Assembly (NCBI GenBank): GCA_964430305.1
Contig: CAYSEX010000029.1
Location: 1-28,054, forward strand
DNA length: 28,054 bases
Source: CAIZGX01 sp964430305
GTDB taxonomy: Bacteria; Bacteroidota; Bacteroidia; Flavobacteriales_D; Sanyastnellaceae
Direction: 5' to 3'
The translations under genes were made by a program, and so were the position numbers. The stretch's first letter is position 1; every line of letters starts with the position of its first letter. Below, piece by piece: positions 7,938 through 15,357 of this stretch. Below the pieces are notes generated by a model. The model saw only the letters and a program-made list of their open reading frames with translations. It had not been told where the DNA came from and did no database searches.

Positions 7938-8834
7938 TTAAAAGGGATATTCGTCATCAAGTAGTGGTTTAATTACAGGGTCAGATGGTGAGTAGAATTT
8001 ACAATGCCCTTTGTGCAAGTAAATTCTCTCGCTGTCATTGGCACAACGTTTATCGTTCATGATACCTGCTTCCGTGGTAGAGAGATGCGGAGGTTGATAA
8101 AACCCGCCTGAATTCCACTGATGCACGTTTCTTTTCATGACTAAGGTTCTTGAAATATATTCTGCACACAAGCGCCAAAAGGCTACACGATTCAAGTGCG
8201 GAAAAAATTCTACATCGGGATGAAACGCTTCCATTTCTGAGTGAGCTACAAGCAGCGCTCCGCGTTTTGATCCTATGATATCTTGCATGACACCTTCGGT
8301 GAAAGCCAAAAGCATTTTAGCCTCGGTTTTGTCTTGTGCATAATCATATTTGAATCGATCCACAATCAGCAATCCATTGTCGTATTTTTCTCGAAATCGA
8401 ATGAACGTTTTCATGGCTTCATGCAATTCAGGTTCATTGAAATGATAGAAGTAGAAATGTTCTGACTTTACCAAGTCAATGTATTTGTAGCAAAGTGCAT
8501 CCCAGTAAGTAGCGTCAAGAATAAGTTCTTCAAACGGAGGCAAGGGTTCTTGAGCCAAATAACTGAAACATCTGTAGAGAAAAAGTTCTGGAGATAGGTC
8601 GGAACTCAGGTAAAGTACAGGTATACCCTTGGCTGCATTACTCAAAGCAATTTGTATGGCCATGGTGGTGCAACCCGACATGTGATTTCCGGCTAAGAGT
8701 GTTAATTCACCCGATTTTATTCCACCGTGTTTGTCCCACAATTCAATACCGGTGAAAAAACTAACCGGATGTGCAGCTTCATTTTCTAAGACGCGTTGGT
8801 AAGAACTTTTTATGAGATCAGTCCAATTTTGCAT
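7938..8834 (-). CDS. DnaB/RecA-fold protein with degenerate Walker A
   Basis: A 298-aa protein resembling the C-terminal RecA-like domain of the replicative helicase DnaB, without its N-terminal domain. The layout matches: TGIELWDKHGGIKSGELTLLAG (DnaB: TGF-LD-TGG-G-LI-LA), then the P-loop region, then VLYLSSDLS (DnaB: V-FSLEMS), then the Walker B-like LLIVDRF, then ALLVAHSE at the H3 position. The P-loop reads GNHMSGCTT. The invariant Lys is Cys (C55, codon TGC), which cannot arise from AAA/AAG by one base change. ATP hydrolysis is therefore doubtful, and a regulatory or structural role is possible. The window gives no phage context. A weak -7-like box TGTATTTG lies at 8859-8852. The gene abuts the convergent hypothetical gene. 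Assignment to the fold is fairly secure, but the function is not known. Confidence 0.65.
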   Translation of the reverse strand: MQNWTDLIKSSYQRVLENEAAHPVSFFTGIELWDKHGGIKSGELTLLAGNHMSGCTTMAIQIALSNAAKGIPVLYLSSDLSPELFLYRCFSYLAQEPLPPFEELILDATYWDALCYKYIDLVKSEHFYFYHFNEPELHEAMKTFIRFREKYDNGLLIVDRFKYDYAQDKTEAKMLLAFTEGVMQDIIGSKRGALLVAHSEMEAFHPDVEFFPHLNRVAFWRLCAEYISRTLVMKRNVHQWNSGGFYQPPHLSTTEAGIMNDKRCANDSERIYLHKGHCKFYSPSDPVIKPLLDDEYPF

Positions 8835-8896
8835 GTTTCAGATGTTTCATGCAAATACACAGCAGAATTAAATCGAAAAAAAAAATGTTAATAACT

Positions 8897-8922
8897 AAAA
8901 AAGGCTCCAATCAGGAGCCTTT
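8897..8922 (-). terminator. Intrinsic terminator of the TPR gene
   Basis: Arms AAAGGCTCC (8900-8908) and GGAGCCTTT (8914-8922) form a perfect stem with loop AATCA. Read on the minus strand it ends in a run of six T, 20 bp after the stop of the TPR gene. It separates that gene from the DnaB-like gene downstream. Confidence 0.85.
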
Positions 8923-8942
8923 CTTTATTCCATGTAAATCAT

Positions 8943-10043
8943 TTACTTCACGCCTTCTGCTTTATCAGCTTGGTTTGATTTGCGGTAGCATTCAATGAGT
9001 ACTTTTTTCAAATTCTCATCAGATGCATCAATGGCGCGTGTGCGTTCAAAATACTCTGCAGCTTTCGCAAATATTGCGCGCTTTTCTACCAAACAAGGTT
9101 GGTAAGCATCGCCACGAATTCCGTCACATTCTTTCGATTTTGATACTCCTTTGTTGTACCAAATTACTCCAAGATTGTAGAGTGCATCGAAGTAATCGGA
9201 TTTCACTTCCAACGCTTTGGCGTAAGCATTTTCAGCTTCTGCCCACTTTTCGTTTTTTTCATATGTAACGCCTAACACAAACCAAATGCTTTCGTTCGAT
9301 GGGTCTGCTTTTGACAATTCTTCTAACAGATTCAAAGCTTTTTGATAATCTTTAGCATCAATATATATATTGACCTCACTGCGCAAAATATCTACATTTT
9401 TTGGGTATAACAAACGTGCTGCCTGAAGTTTGGCAATGGCCTCATCTTTTTTACCCTGTGAAAGAAGCATGGTTGTTATTTGACTGTAGCAGTATCCAAT
9501 TTCGAAATTGAGACTACCAGCTTTTTCATAAGAAGCAATAGCATCATCAAAGTTACCGCATGCCTGCTGACACATACCACCGTAGTAATACCACAAGGTA
9601 TCATTGACACCAAACATTGCACCACTGCTTTGTAGTTTTTTATAGTAGTCTCCGGCTAGACATGTGTTTTTAGCGTTGTATGCAGCAATTGCTTTGGCTT
9701 CCATAATGCTTCTTGATCGCTCAACAGAAGTTTTGATTTCTCTTTCGTAGTCTTTAGAGAGCTCTAATGCTTTGTTGTAATTTGCTAAAGCATCGAAGTA
9801 TGCATTCGGATACTGCGCCATATATGTGCTATCCAATGCGATATTCATGTAAATCTCTCCGTAGTAACGGAAATGCTTTTCTTTGGTTAAAGACTCTGGA
9901 TAACCAGCAGCCTCACCCATGTATTTCAGGGCACTAACGAAGTCGCCATCCTTGTTGGCGTTATATGCACTGGTCCATTCTTTTTTTTGCGCTTGTGTTG
10001 CCAATGACATCACAAAAGCACCGAGTAACAACAATTTTTTCAT
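8943..10043 (-). CDS. Secreted tetratricopeptide-repeat protein
   Basis: A 366-aa protein with the signal peptide MKKLLLLGAFVMSLATQAQ, likely cut near residue 18, so periplasmic. From about residue 155 to 320 there are at least four TPR units with the usual A/G-Y/A-A-L spacing, for example KDYQKALNLLEELSKADPSN, EKWAEAENAYAKALEVKSDY and DALYNLGVIWYNKG. The N-terminal third is also helical and may hold divergent TPRs. TPRs form a protein-binding superhelix. No enzyme motif is present. It lies 59 bp after gyrA on the same strand, with a hairpin but no T-run between them, so some read-through from gyrA is likely. A good terminator follows. The binding partner is unknown. Confidence 0.85.
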   Translation of the reverse strand: MKKLLLLGAFVMSLATQAQKKEWTSAYNANKDGDFVSALKYMGEAAGYPESLTKEKHFRYYGEIYMNIALDSTYMAQYPNAYFDALANYNKALELSKDYEREIKTSVERSRSIMEAKAIAAYNAKNTCLAGDYYKKLQSSGAMFGVNDTLWYYYGGMCQQACGNFDDAIASYEKAGSLNFEIGYCYSQITTMLLSQGKKDEAIAKLQAARLLYPKNVDILRSEVNIYIDAKDYQKALNLLEELSKADPSNESIWFVLGVTYEKNEKWAEAENAYAKALEVKSDYFDALYNLGVIWYNKGVSKSKECDGIRGDAYQPCLVEKRAIFAKAAEYFERTRAIDASDENLKKVLIECYRKSNQADKAEGVK

Positions 10044-10062
10044 TTTGATTTAGATTTCATTT

Positions 10063-10094
10063 TCGGATTGGCAATGAGCTTGCCAAAAATCCGA
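10063..10094 (-). other. Hairpin between gyrA and the TPR gene
   Basis: Arms TCGGATTGGCAA (10063-10074) and TTGCCA-AAA-ATCCGA (10080-10094) pair with a 3-nt bulge. There is no T-run on the minus strand after it, so it is not a standard terminator. It may be an mRNA processing or stability element between two co-directional genes. Confidence 0.4.
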
Positions 10095-10102
10095 TTTCTA
10101 AG

Positions 10103-12622
10103 TTATTCTTCTGTTGTGTTTGAATTATCTGTTGATTCAGTATCGGTCAAATCTTCACCATTTTCGGTAGCTTCCTCTCCTTCTTCGTCTTTGATCACCG
10201 CACAAACTGCTGCAATTGCATCGTTATTTCTTAAGTTAATCAATTTCACACCTTGTGTATTTCTTCCCATTACACGCAATTCCTCAACACTTAGTCGAAT
10301 AGCAATTCCACTTTTATTGATGATCATAAAATCATAAGCGTCATCTACCGAAAGTATGGCGCACAATGGTCCTGTTTTATCGGTAATATTAATTGTCTTT
10401 ACTCCCTTACCACCTCGGTTGGTGATACGGTAGTCTTCTAATGAAGAACGTTTACCGAAACCTTTGTCTGAAACAACTAGAATATCGCTATTTGGATCAT
10501 CTACGCATACCATTCCAATCACTTCGTCTTCATTACTACCGAGTGACACAGCTTTCACACCTTGTGCAGTTCTTCCAACGGCGCGAACAGTATTTTCCGG
10601 GAAACGAATGGCCTTACCGTCTTTGGTTCCCATGATAATTTCAGACTGACCCGTTGTTAATCGAGCTTGCAACAACTCATCGCCATCAACAATGGTAATT
10701 GCATTGATTCCACTGGCTCTTGGTCTGCTGTATGCTTCAAGAGCGGTCTTCTTAATTAAGCCTTGTTTCGTACATAGAATGACATAATTCGAATTCACGT
10801 ACTCTTCGTTGTTCAAATCTTTCACCGGAATGTAAGCCAACACTTTGTCATCAGGTTCAATCTGAATCATGTTTTGTATGGCTCTGCCCTTGGCTGTTTT
10901 ATTTCCTTCCGGAATTTCAAATACGCGCATCCAGAAACATCTTCCTTTCATGGTAAAGATGAGTAGATAGTCGTGGTTGGTGGCGGTGAAAATATGTTCA
11001 ACAAAATCTTCTTGTCTCGCTGTGGTACCTTTTGCTCCTACTCCACCTCTGCTTTGTGTGCGGTATTCGTTGAGGTTTGTACGCTTGATATAACCCGCAT
11101 GCGTAATGGTCACAACCATTGCTTCATCTGGAATCATATCTTCAATACTTAGATCTGCCGATGAGAATTCAATTTGAGAGCGACGTTCGTCACCAAATTT
11201 TTCTTTTAAATAGGCTAACTCATCTTTAATGATGCCCATGCGCAATTCTTCACTTGCAAGAATGGCCTTGAGCTTATTGATTAACTCCATCAACTCTGCG
11301 TGTTCTTGACGAATCTTATCGCGCTCCAATCCGGTTAATCGTTGCAAACGCATCTCAAGAATGGCTTTTGCCTGAATATCCGATAAGGCAAAATTCGACA
11401 TTAACCCATCTCTAGCTTCATCAGGTGTTTGTGATGCTCGAATCAATGCAATCACCGCATCTAAATTGTCTAAAGCAATAAGATATCCTTCTAAAATATG
11501 CGCCCGTTCTTCCGCTTTCTTTAATTCAAATTGTGTTCTACGTGTTACCACCTCATGACGGTGTTCCACATAATGTTTGATCATTGCTTTCAAGGTTAGG
11601 ACTTCAGGACGTCCGTTAACCAATGCAATGTTATTTACTGAAAATGATGTTTGTAATGAAGTGTGCTTGTACAAATTATTCAGCACTACGTTTGAAATTG
11701 CATCGCGCTTCAACTCATAAACTACGCGAACACCTTTTCGATCAGACTCATCACGAATTTCAGAAATACCCTCTATTTTTCCTTCTTGAACCAGTTCCCA
11801 GGTTCTTTTAACCATATCGGCTTTATTCACTTGGAATGGAACTTCGTCAACAATAATGCATTCTCTATTATCAACTTCTTCAATTCTCGCTTTCGCACGA
11901 ATAACCACACGACCTCTTCCTGTTTCATAAGCAGATTTCACGCCCTCGATTCCGTGAATAACACCACCCGTTGGAAAATCAGGAGCTTTCACGTGATTCA
12001 TTAACTCTTCGGTGGTAATGTCTTGGTTGTTGATGTAGGCTACAATACCATCGCACACCTCGGTTAAGTTGTGAGGTGCCATGTTTGTTGCCATACCCAC
12101 TGCAATACCGCTTGCACCGTTCAATAAAAGATTCGGTACTTTGGCTGGCATCACACGTGGTTCTTCCAATGAATCATCGAAGTTGGGTTGGAAGTCAACG
12201 GTATCTTTTTCTAAATCTTCCAATAATTCTTCAGCCAATTTGCGAAGACGTGCTTCGGTGTAACGCATGGCAGCGGGGTTATCACCATCCATACTTCCGA
12301 AGTTACCTTGACCATCAACCAACGGATATCTCAAAGACCAGTGCTGCGCCATACGCACCATGGTGTCATAAACCGATGAGTCGCCATGTGGGTGGTATTT
12401 ACCCAATACTTCTCCAACAATACGAGCAGATTTCTTGTAAGGTCTATTTGATAATACACCCAGATCTAACATGCCATACAACACCCTACGGTGCACTGGC
12501 TTCAATCCGTCGCGCACATCTGGCAGTGCTCTACTCACAATCACCGACATCGAATAATCGATGTAGGCAGATTTCATTTCATCTTCGATGTTGATTTTAA
12601 TAATTTTTTCTCCGGCTTCCAT
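10103..12622 (-). CDS. gyrA: DNA gyrase subunit A
   Basis: The subunit of the type IIA topoisomerase that cuts and rejoins DNA and, with GyrB, introduces negative supercoils. Length is 839 aa (family ~820-870). The N-terminal breakage-reunion domain has ALPDVRDGLKPVHRRVLY and the quinolone-determining region GKYHPHGDSSVYDT. There, S82 and D86 correspond to E. coli S83 and D87, the unmutated state. The catalytic tyrosine is Y121 in AAMRYTEARL. The C-terminal beta-pinwheel carries a GyrA-box-like QSRGGVG, which argues for gyrase over topoisomerase IV, although the usual Lys of the box is Val here. The protein ends in an acidic tail (DEEGEEATENGEDLTDTEST). It is divergent from clpC with a 197-bp shared upstream region. 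ParC is the main alternative, judged less likely. Confidence 0.93.
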   Translation of the reverse strand: MEAGEKIIKINIEDEMKSAYIDYSMSVIVSRALPDVRDGLKPVHRRVLYGMLDLGVLSNRPYKKSARIVGEVLGKYHPHGDSSVYDTMVRMAQHWSLRYPLVDGQGNFGSMDGDNPAAMRYTEARLRKLAEELLEDLEKDTVDFQPNFDDSLEEPRVMPAKVPNLLLNGASGIAVGMATNMAPHNLTEVCDGIVAYINNQDITTEELMNHVKAPDFPTGGVIHGIEGVKSAYETGRGRVVIRAKARIEEVDNRECIIVDEVPFQVNKADMVKRTWELVQEGKIEGISEIRDESDRKGVRVVYELKRDAISNVVLNNLYKHTSLQTSFSVNNIALVNGRPEVLTLKAMIKHYVEHRHEVVTRRTQFELKKAEERAHILEGYLIALDNLDAVIALIRASQTPDEARDGLMSNFALSDIQAKAILEMRLQRLTGLERDKIRQEHAELMELINKLKAILASEELRMGIIKDELAYLKEKFGDERRSQIEFSSADLSIEDMIPDEAMVVTITHAGYIKRTNLNEYRTQSRGGVGAKGTTARQEDFVEHIFTATNHDYLLIFTMKGRCFWMRVFEIPEGNKTAKGRAIQNMIQIEPDDKVLAYIPVKDLNNEEYVNSNYVILCTKQGLIKKTALEAYSRPRASGINAITIVDGDELLQARLTTGQSEIIMGTKDGKAIRFPENTVRAVGRTAQGVKAVSLGSNEDEVIGMVCVDDPNSDILVVSDKGFGKRSSLEDYRITNRGGKGVKTINITDKTGPLCAILSVDDAYDFMIINKSGIAIRLSVEELRVMGRNTQGVKLINLRNNDAIAAVCAVIKDEEGEEATENGEDLTDTESTDNSNTTEE

Positions 12623-12740
12623 ATTCTTTATTGATAGTAAACACCCACTGCAGGTGCATAAATGCGAAGATACTTCCGAATGTCAATTCGACAGATTTGC
12701 AACTTTGGTATAGTTATTCACAAATGCAAAAAATGCTGTG

Positions 12741-12776
12741 GAAAATTCGAAATTGTTTCCGAAAAATTCGGCATTG
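12741..12776 (+). repeat. Imperfect direct repeat upstream of clpC
   Basis: GAAAATTCGAAATTG (12741-12755) and GAAAAATTCGGCATTG (12761-12776) agree except for one indel and two substitutions. They start 20 bp apart, about two helical turns. The second copy ends 7 bp before the clpC -7 box and covers the place expected for the -33 region, so it may be an operator. No named regulator site (CtsR, HrcA) is recognised. Confidence 0.4.
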
Positions 12777-12783
12777 AAACGTA

Positions 12784-12791
12784 TACTTTTG
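12784..12791 (+). promoter_or_regulatory. clpC: clpC promoter -7 box
   Basis: TACTTTTG is a full match to the Bacteroidota -7 consensus TAnnTTTG and lies 28 nt before the clpC ATG. No good TTG is present at 17-23 nt upstream, which fits a promoter that depends on an activator or on the direct repeat just before it. Confidence 0.6.
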
Positions 12792-12819
12792 AAATGTTGT
12801 ACAGATAAACAAATAAATT

Positions 12820-15357
12820 ATGGACGCAAAGTTTTCAGAACAGGTGCAAGAGGTACTGCGCTACAGTAGAGAGGAGGCCCTCCGATTGGGGCACAATTAC
12901 ATTGGTATAGAGCATTTTATGCTTGGGATTTTGCGCGATGAAGAGTGCACCGCAACACGTATATTGAGTTCACTTGGCATTGACTTGGCCTTCCTTCGTA
13001 AAAGTATAGAATCTGTAATTCGAAACAATGCTACTTCTGCTCCAACCGCAAGCGGTATAGCCCTTGTTAAACAGGCAGAACGTATTTTAAAGCTTTCTTA
13101 TATTGAAGCAAAATCTCAACGTAAATCCATTGTGAACACGGAGCATCTTTTAATGACCATCTTAAAAGACCCTGATAACGTAGTAACCAAAACACTTGAA
13201 CCATTGGGGGTTAGTCACCAATCTGTAATGAGTGAAATTGAGAAATTTGATGATGAAGATTCTTTGCGCTCAAGTGACCTACCTAGAGCTGAATTTCCCG
13301 CTGCTGACGACGATGATGATGATCGTCCATTCACTGGAGGAAGTGGTGGTACAGCGAAAAAACCAACCGACAGCAAAAGTAAAACGCCTGTATTAGACAA
13401 TTTTGGTAGGGATTTAACCAAACTTGCTGGTGAAGGCAAATTGGATCCCATTGTAGGAAGAGAGAAAGAAATTGAACGTGTTTCGCAGATTTTATCACGT
13501 AGAAAGAAAAATAACCCCATACTTATAGGAGAGCCCGGTGTTGGTAAGTCCGCTATTGCAGAGGGACTTGCCATTCGAATTATTCAGAAAAAAGTATCAC
13601 GTGTTTTGTTTGACAAGCGTGTGGTGACCCTAGACATTGCCTCTCTTGTTGCTGGAACGAAATACCGTGGTCAATTCGAAGAGCGCATGAAAGCGGTCAT
13701 GAATGAATTGGAAAAATCACCCGATGTTATTTTATTCATTGATGAAATTCACACCATTGTTGGTGCAGGTGGAGCAAGTGGAAGTTTAGATGCAAGTAAT
13801 ATGTTTAAGCCTGCATTGGCTCGGGGTGAAATTCAATGCATTGGAGCAACAACCTTGGATGAGTACAGACAATACATTGAAAAAGATGGTGCTTTAGAAC
13901 GTCGCTTCCAAAAAGTGGTAGTTGACCCGACCACCATAGATGAGACCATTCAGATTTTGAATAACATCAAAGACAAGTATGAAGATCATCACAATGTGAA
14001 ATACACCGAAGATGCACTTGAGGCATGTGTGAAATTAACTTCTCGATACATTACAGATCGTCACCTTCCAGACAAGGCCATTGATGCGTTAGATGAAGTT
14101 GGTTCACGCGTTCACCTTCAGAACATTTCCGTTCCAAAAGAAATTATTGAAATTGAAAAGGAAATTGAGGGCATTCAGGAAGAAAAATTAAAAGTAGTGC
14201 GCAGTGCGAAGTATGAAGAAGCAGCGCAGCTTCGAGACAAACAAAAAGCACTAGAGACAAGATTAGAAACGGCTAAGAAAAAATGGGAAGAAGATACCAA
14301 GAATCAGCGCACTGAAGTCTCTGCGGCCAATGTAGAAGAGGTTGTAGCCATGATGACAGGTATTCCTGTTCAAAAAGTAGCCGAAACAGAAAGCGGACGT
14401 TTGGCGAAAATGGATAAAGAACTTGAGGGTAAGGTAATTGGTCAAGACGAAGCCATTGTAAAAGTGGTTCGTGCTATCAAACGCAATAGAGCAGGTTTGA
14501 AAGATCCGAATAGACCCATTGGTTCCTTTATCTTCTTGGGTCCAACAGGGGTTGGTAAAACGCAATTAGCGAAAGAATTAGCCAAGTATATGTTCGATAC
14601 GGAAGAAGCTTTGATTCGTATTGACATGAGTGAGTACATGGAGAAATTTGCCGTTTCTCGCTTAATTGGTGCGCCTCCCGGCTATGTTGGATATGAAGAA
14701 GGTGGTCAGTTAACTGAGAAAGTTCGTCGCAAACCATACAGCATTATCTTGTTAGATGAAATTGAGAAGGCACATCCAGATGTATTCAACTTGTTGCTTC
14801 AAGCTCTTGATGATGGACAAATGACAGACAGTTTAGGTAGAAAGATTGATTTTAAAAATACCGTAATTGTCATGACCTCAAACATTGGTGCGCGTCAACT
14901 GCAAGATTTTGGAACGGGTGTAGGCTTCGGAACATCTTCTCGAGAAAAACAAGAAGATGACAACAAAAAAGGTGTTATTGAATCTGCCTTACGCAAAGCA
15001 TTCTCTCCAGAATTTTTGAATCGCGTAGATGACATCATTGTCTTCAATGCTTTGAAGAAAGAAGACATTCATAAGATCATTGATATTGAATTGGCAAAAT
15101 TATTCCGCAGAATTACAGATCTTGGATACCACATTTCCTTAACAGACGAAGCCAAAGATTTCATTGCGGAAAAAGGATTTGATGAACGATTCGGTGCACG
15201 ACCATTGCGCAGAGCTCTTCAGAAATATCTAGAAGATCCGCTTGCTGAAGAGATTATTAACAGTAATATTCAGCCCGGCGATACGCTTCAAGTAGATTGG
15301 AATGAGGAATTAAAAGACATTCAAATGAAAGTGGTACATGCAAGTGCTAGCGAGTAA
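12820..15357 (+). CDS. clpC: ATP-dependent Clp protease ATP-binding subunit ClpC
   Basis: A hexameric AAA+ unfoldase that feeds substrates to the ClpP peptidase. Length is 845 aa, normal for ClpC. The order is: double Clp-N domain (residues 1-145), an acidic linker with six Asp (163-168), AAA-1 with Walker A GEPGVGKS (K243) and Walker B VILFIDEIH, a middle region with a UVR-type motif (KYEEAAQLRDKQKALE), and AAA-2 with Walker A GPTGVGKT and Walker B IILLDEIEKAHPDV. The loop GTGVGFGTSS holds VGFG, the ClpP-docking tripeptide region, so it should partner ClpP. The UVR motif and middle region separate it from ClpB and ClpA. The gene is divergent from gyrA and has a clear -7 box. Its 3' end overlaps the convergent envelope-protein gene by 11 bp. 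Confidence 0.96.
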   Translation: MDAKFSEQVQEVLRYSREEALRLGHNYIGIEHFMLGILRDEECTATRILSSLGIDLAFLRKSIESVIRNNATSAPTASGIALVKQAERILKLSYIEAKSQRKSIVNTEHLLMTILKDPDNVVTKTLEPLGVSHQSVMSEIEKFDDEDSLRSSDLPRAEFPAADDDDDDRPFTGGSGGTAKKPTDSKSKTPVLDNFGRDLTKLAGEGKLDPIVGREKEIERVSQILSRRKKNNPILIGEPGVGKSAIAEGLAIRIIQKKVSRVLFDKRVVTLDIASLVAGTKYRGQFEERMKAVMNELEKSPDVILFIDEIHTIVGAGGASGSLDASNMFKPALARGEIQCIGATTLDEYRQYIEKDGALERRFQKVVVDPTTIDETIQILNNIKDKYEDHHNVKYTEDALEACVKLTSRYITDRHLPDKAIDALDEVGSRVHLQNISVPKEIIEIEKEIEGIQEEKLKVVRSAKYEEAAQLRDKQKALETRLETAKKKWEEDTKNQRTEVSAANVEEVVAMMTGIPVQKVAETESGRLAKMDKELEGKVIGQDEAIVKVVRAIKRNRAGLKDPNRPIGSFIFLGPTGVGKTQLAKELAKYMFDTEEALIRIDMSEYMEKFAVSRLIGAPPGYVGYEEGGQLTEKVRRKPYSIILLDEIEKAHPDVFNLLLQALDDGQMTDSLGRKIDFKNTVIVMTSNIGARQLQDFGTGVGFGTSSREKQEDDNKKGVIESALRKAFSPEFLNRVDDIIVFNALKKEDIHKIIDIELAKLFRRITDLGYHISLTDEAKDFIAEKGFDERFGARPLRRALQKYLEDPLAEEIINSNIQPGDTLQVDWNEELKDIQMKVVHASASE

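Noticed and set aside
8835..8900. TGTATTTG box upstream of the DnaB-like gene as a firm promoter
   Set aside because: Second base of the -7 box is wrong and no TTG lies at the right distance. It is mentioned only in the gene entry.
12076..12594. 172-aa plus-strand open frame inside gyrA
   Set aside because: It is a shadow of the gyrA coding strand with low-quality composition.
10103..12622. ParC (topoisomerase IV) instead of GyrA
   Set aside because: A GyrA-box-like QSRGGVG and overall similarity to GyrA favour gyrase, though the box is not perfect.
13215..13574. 119-aa minus-strand open frame inside clpC
   Set aside because: It is antisense to the well-supported ClpC domain and has no recognisable family or promoter.
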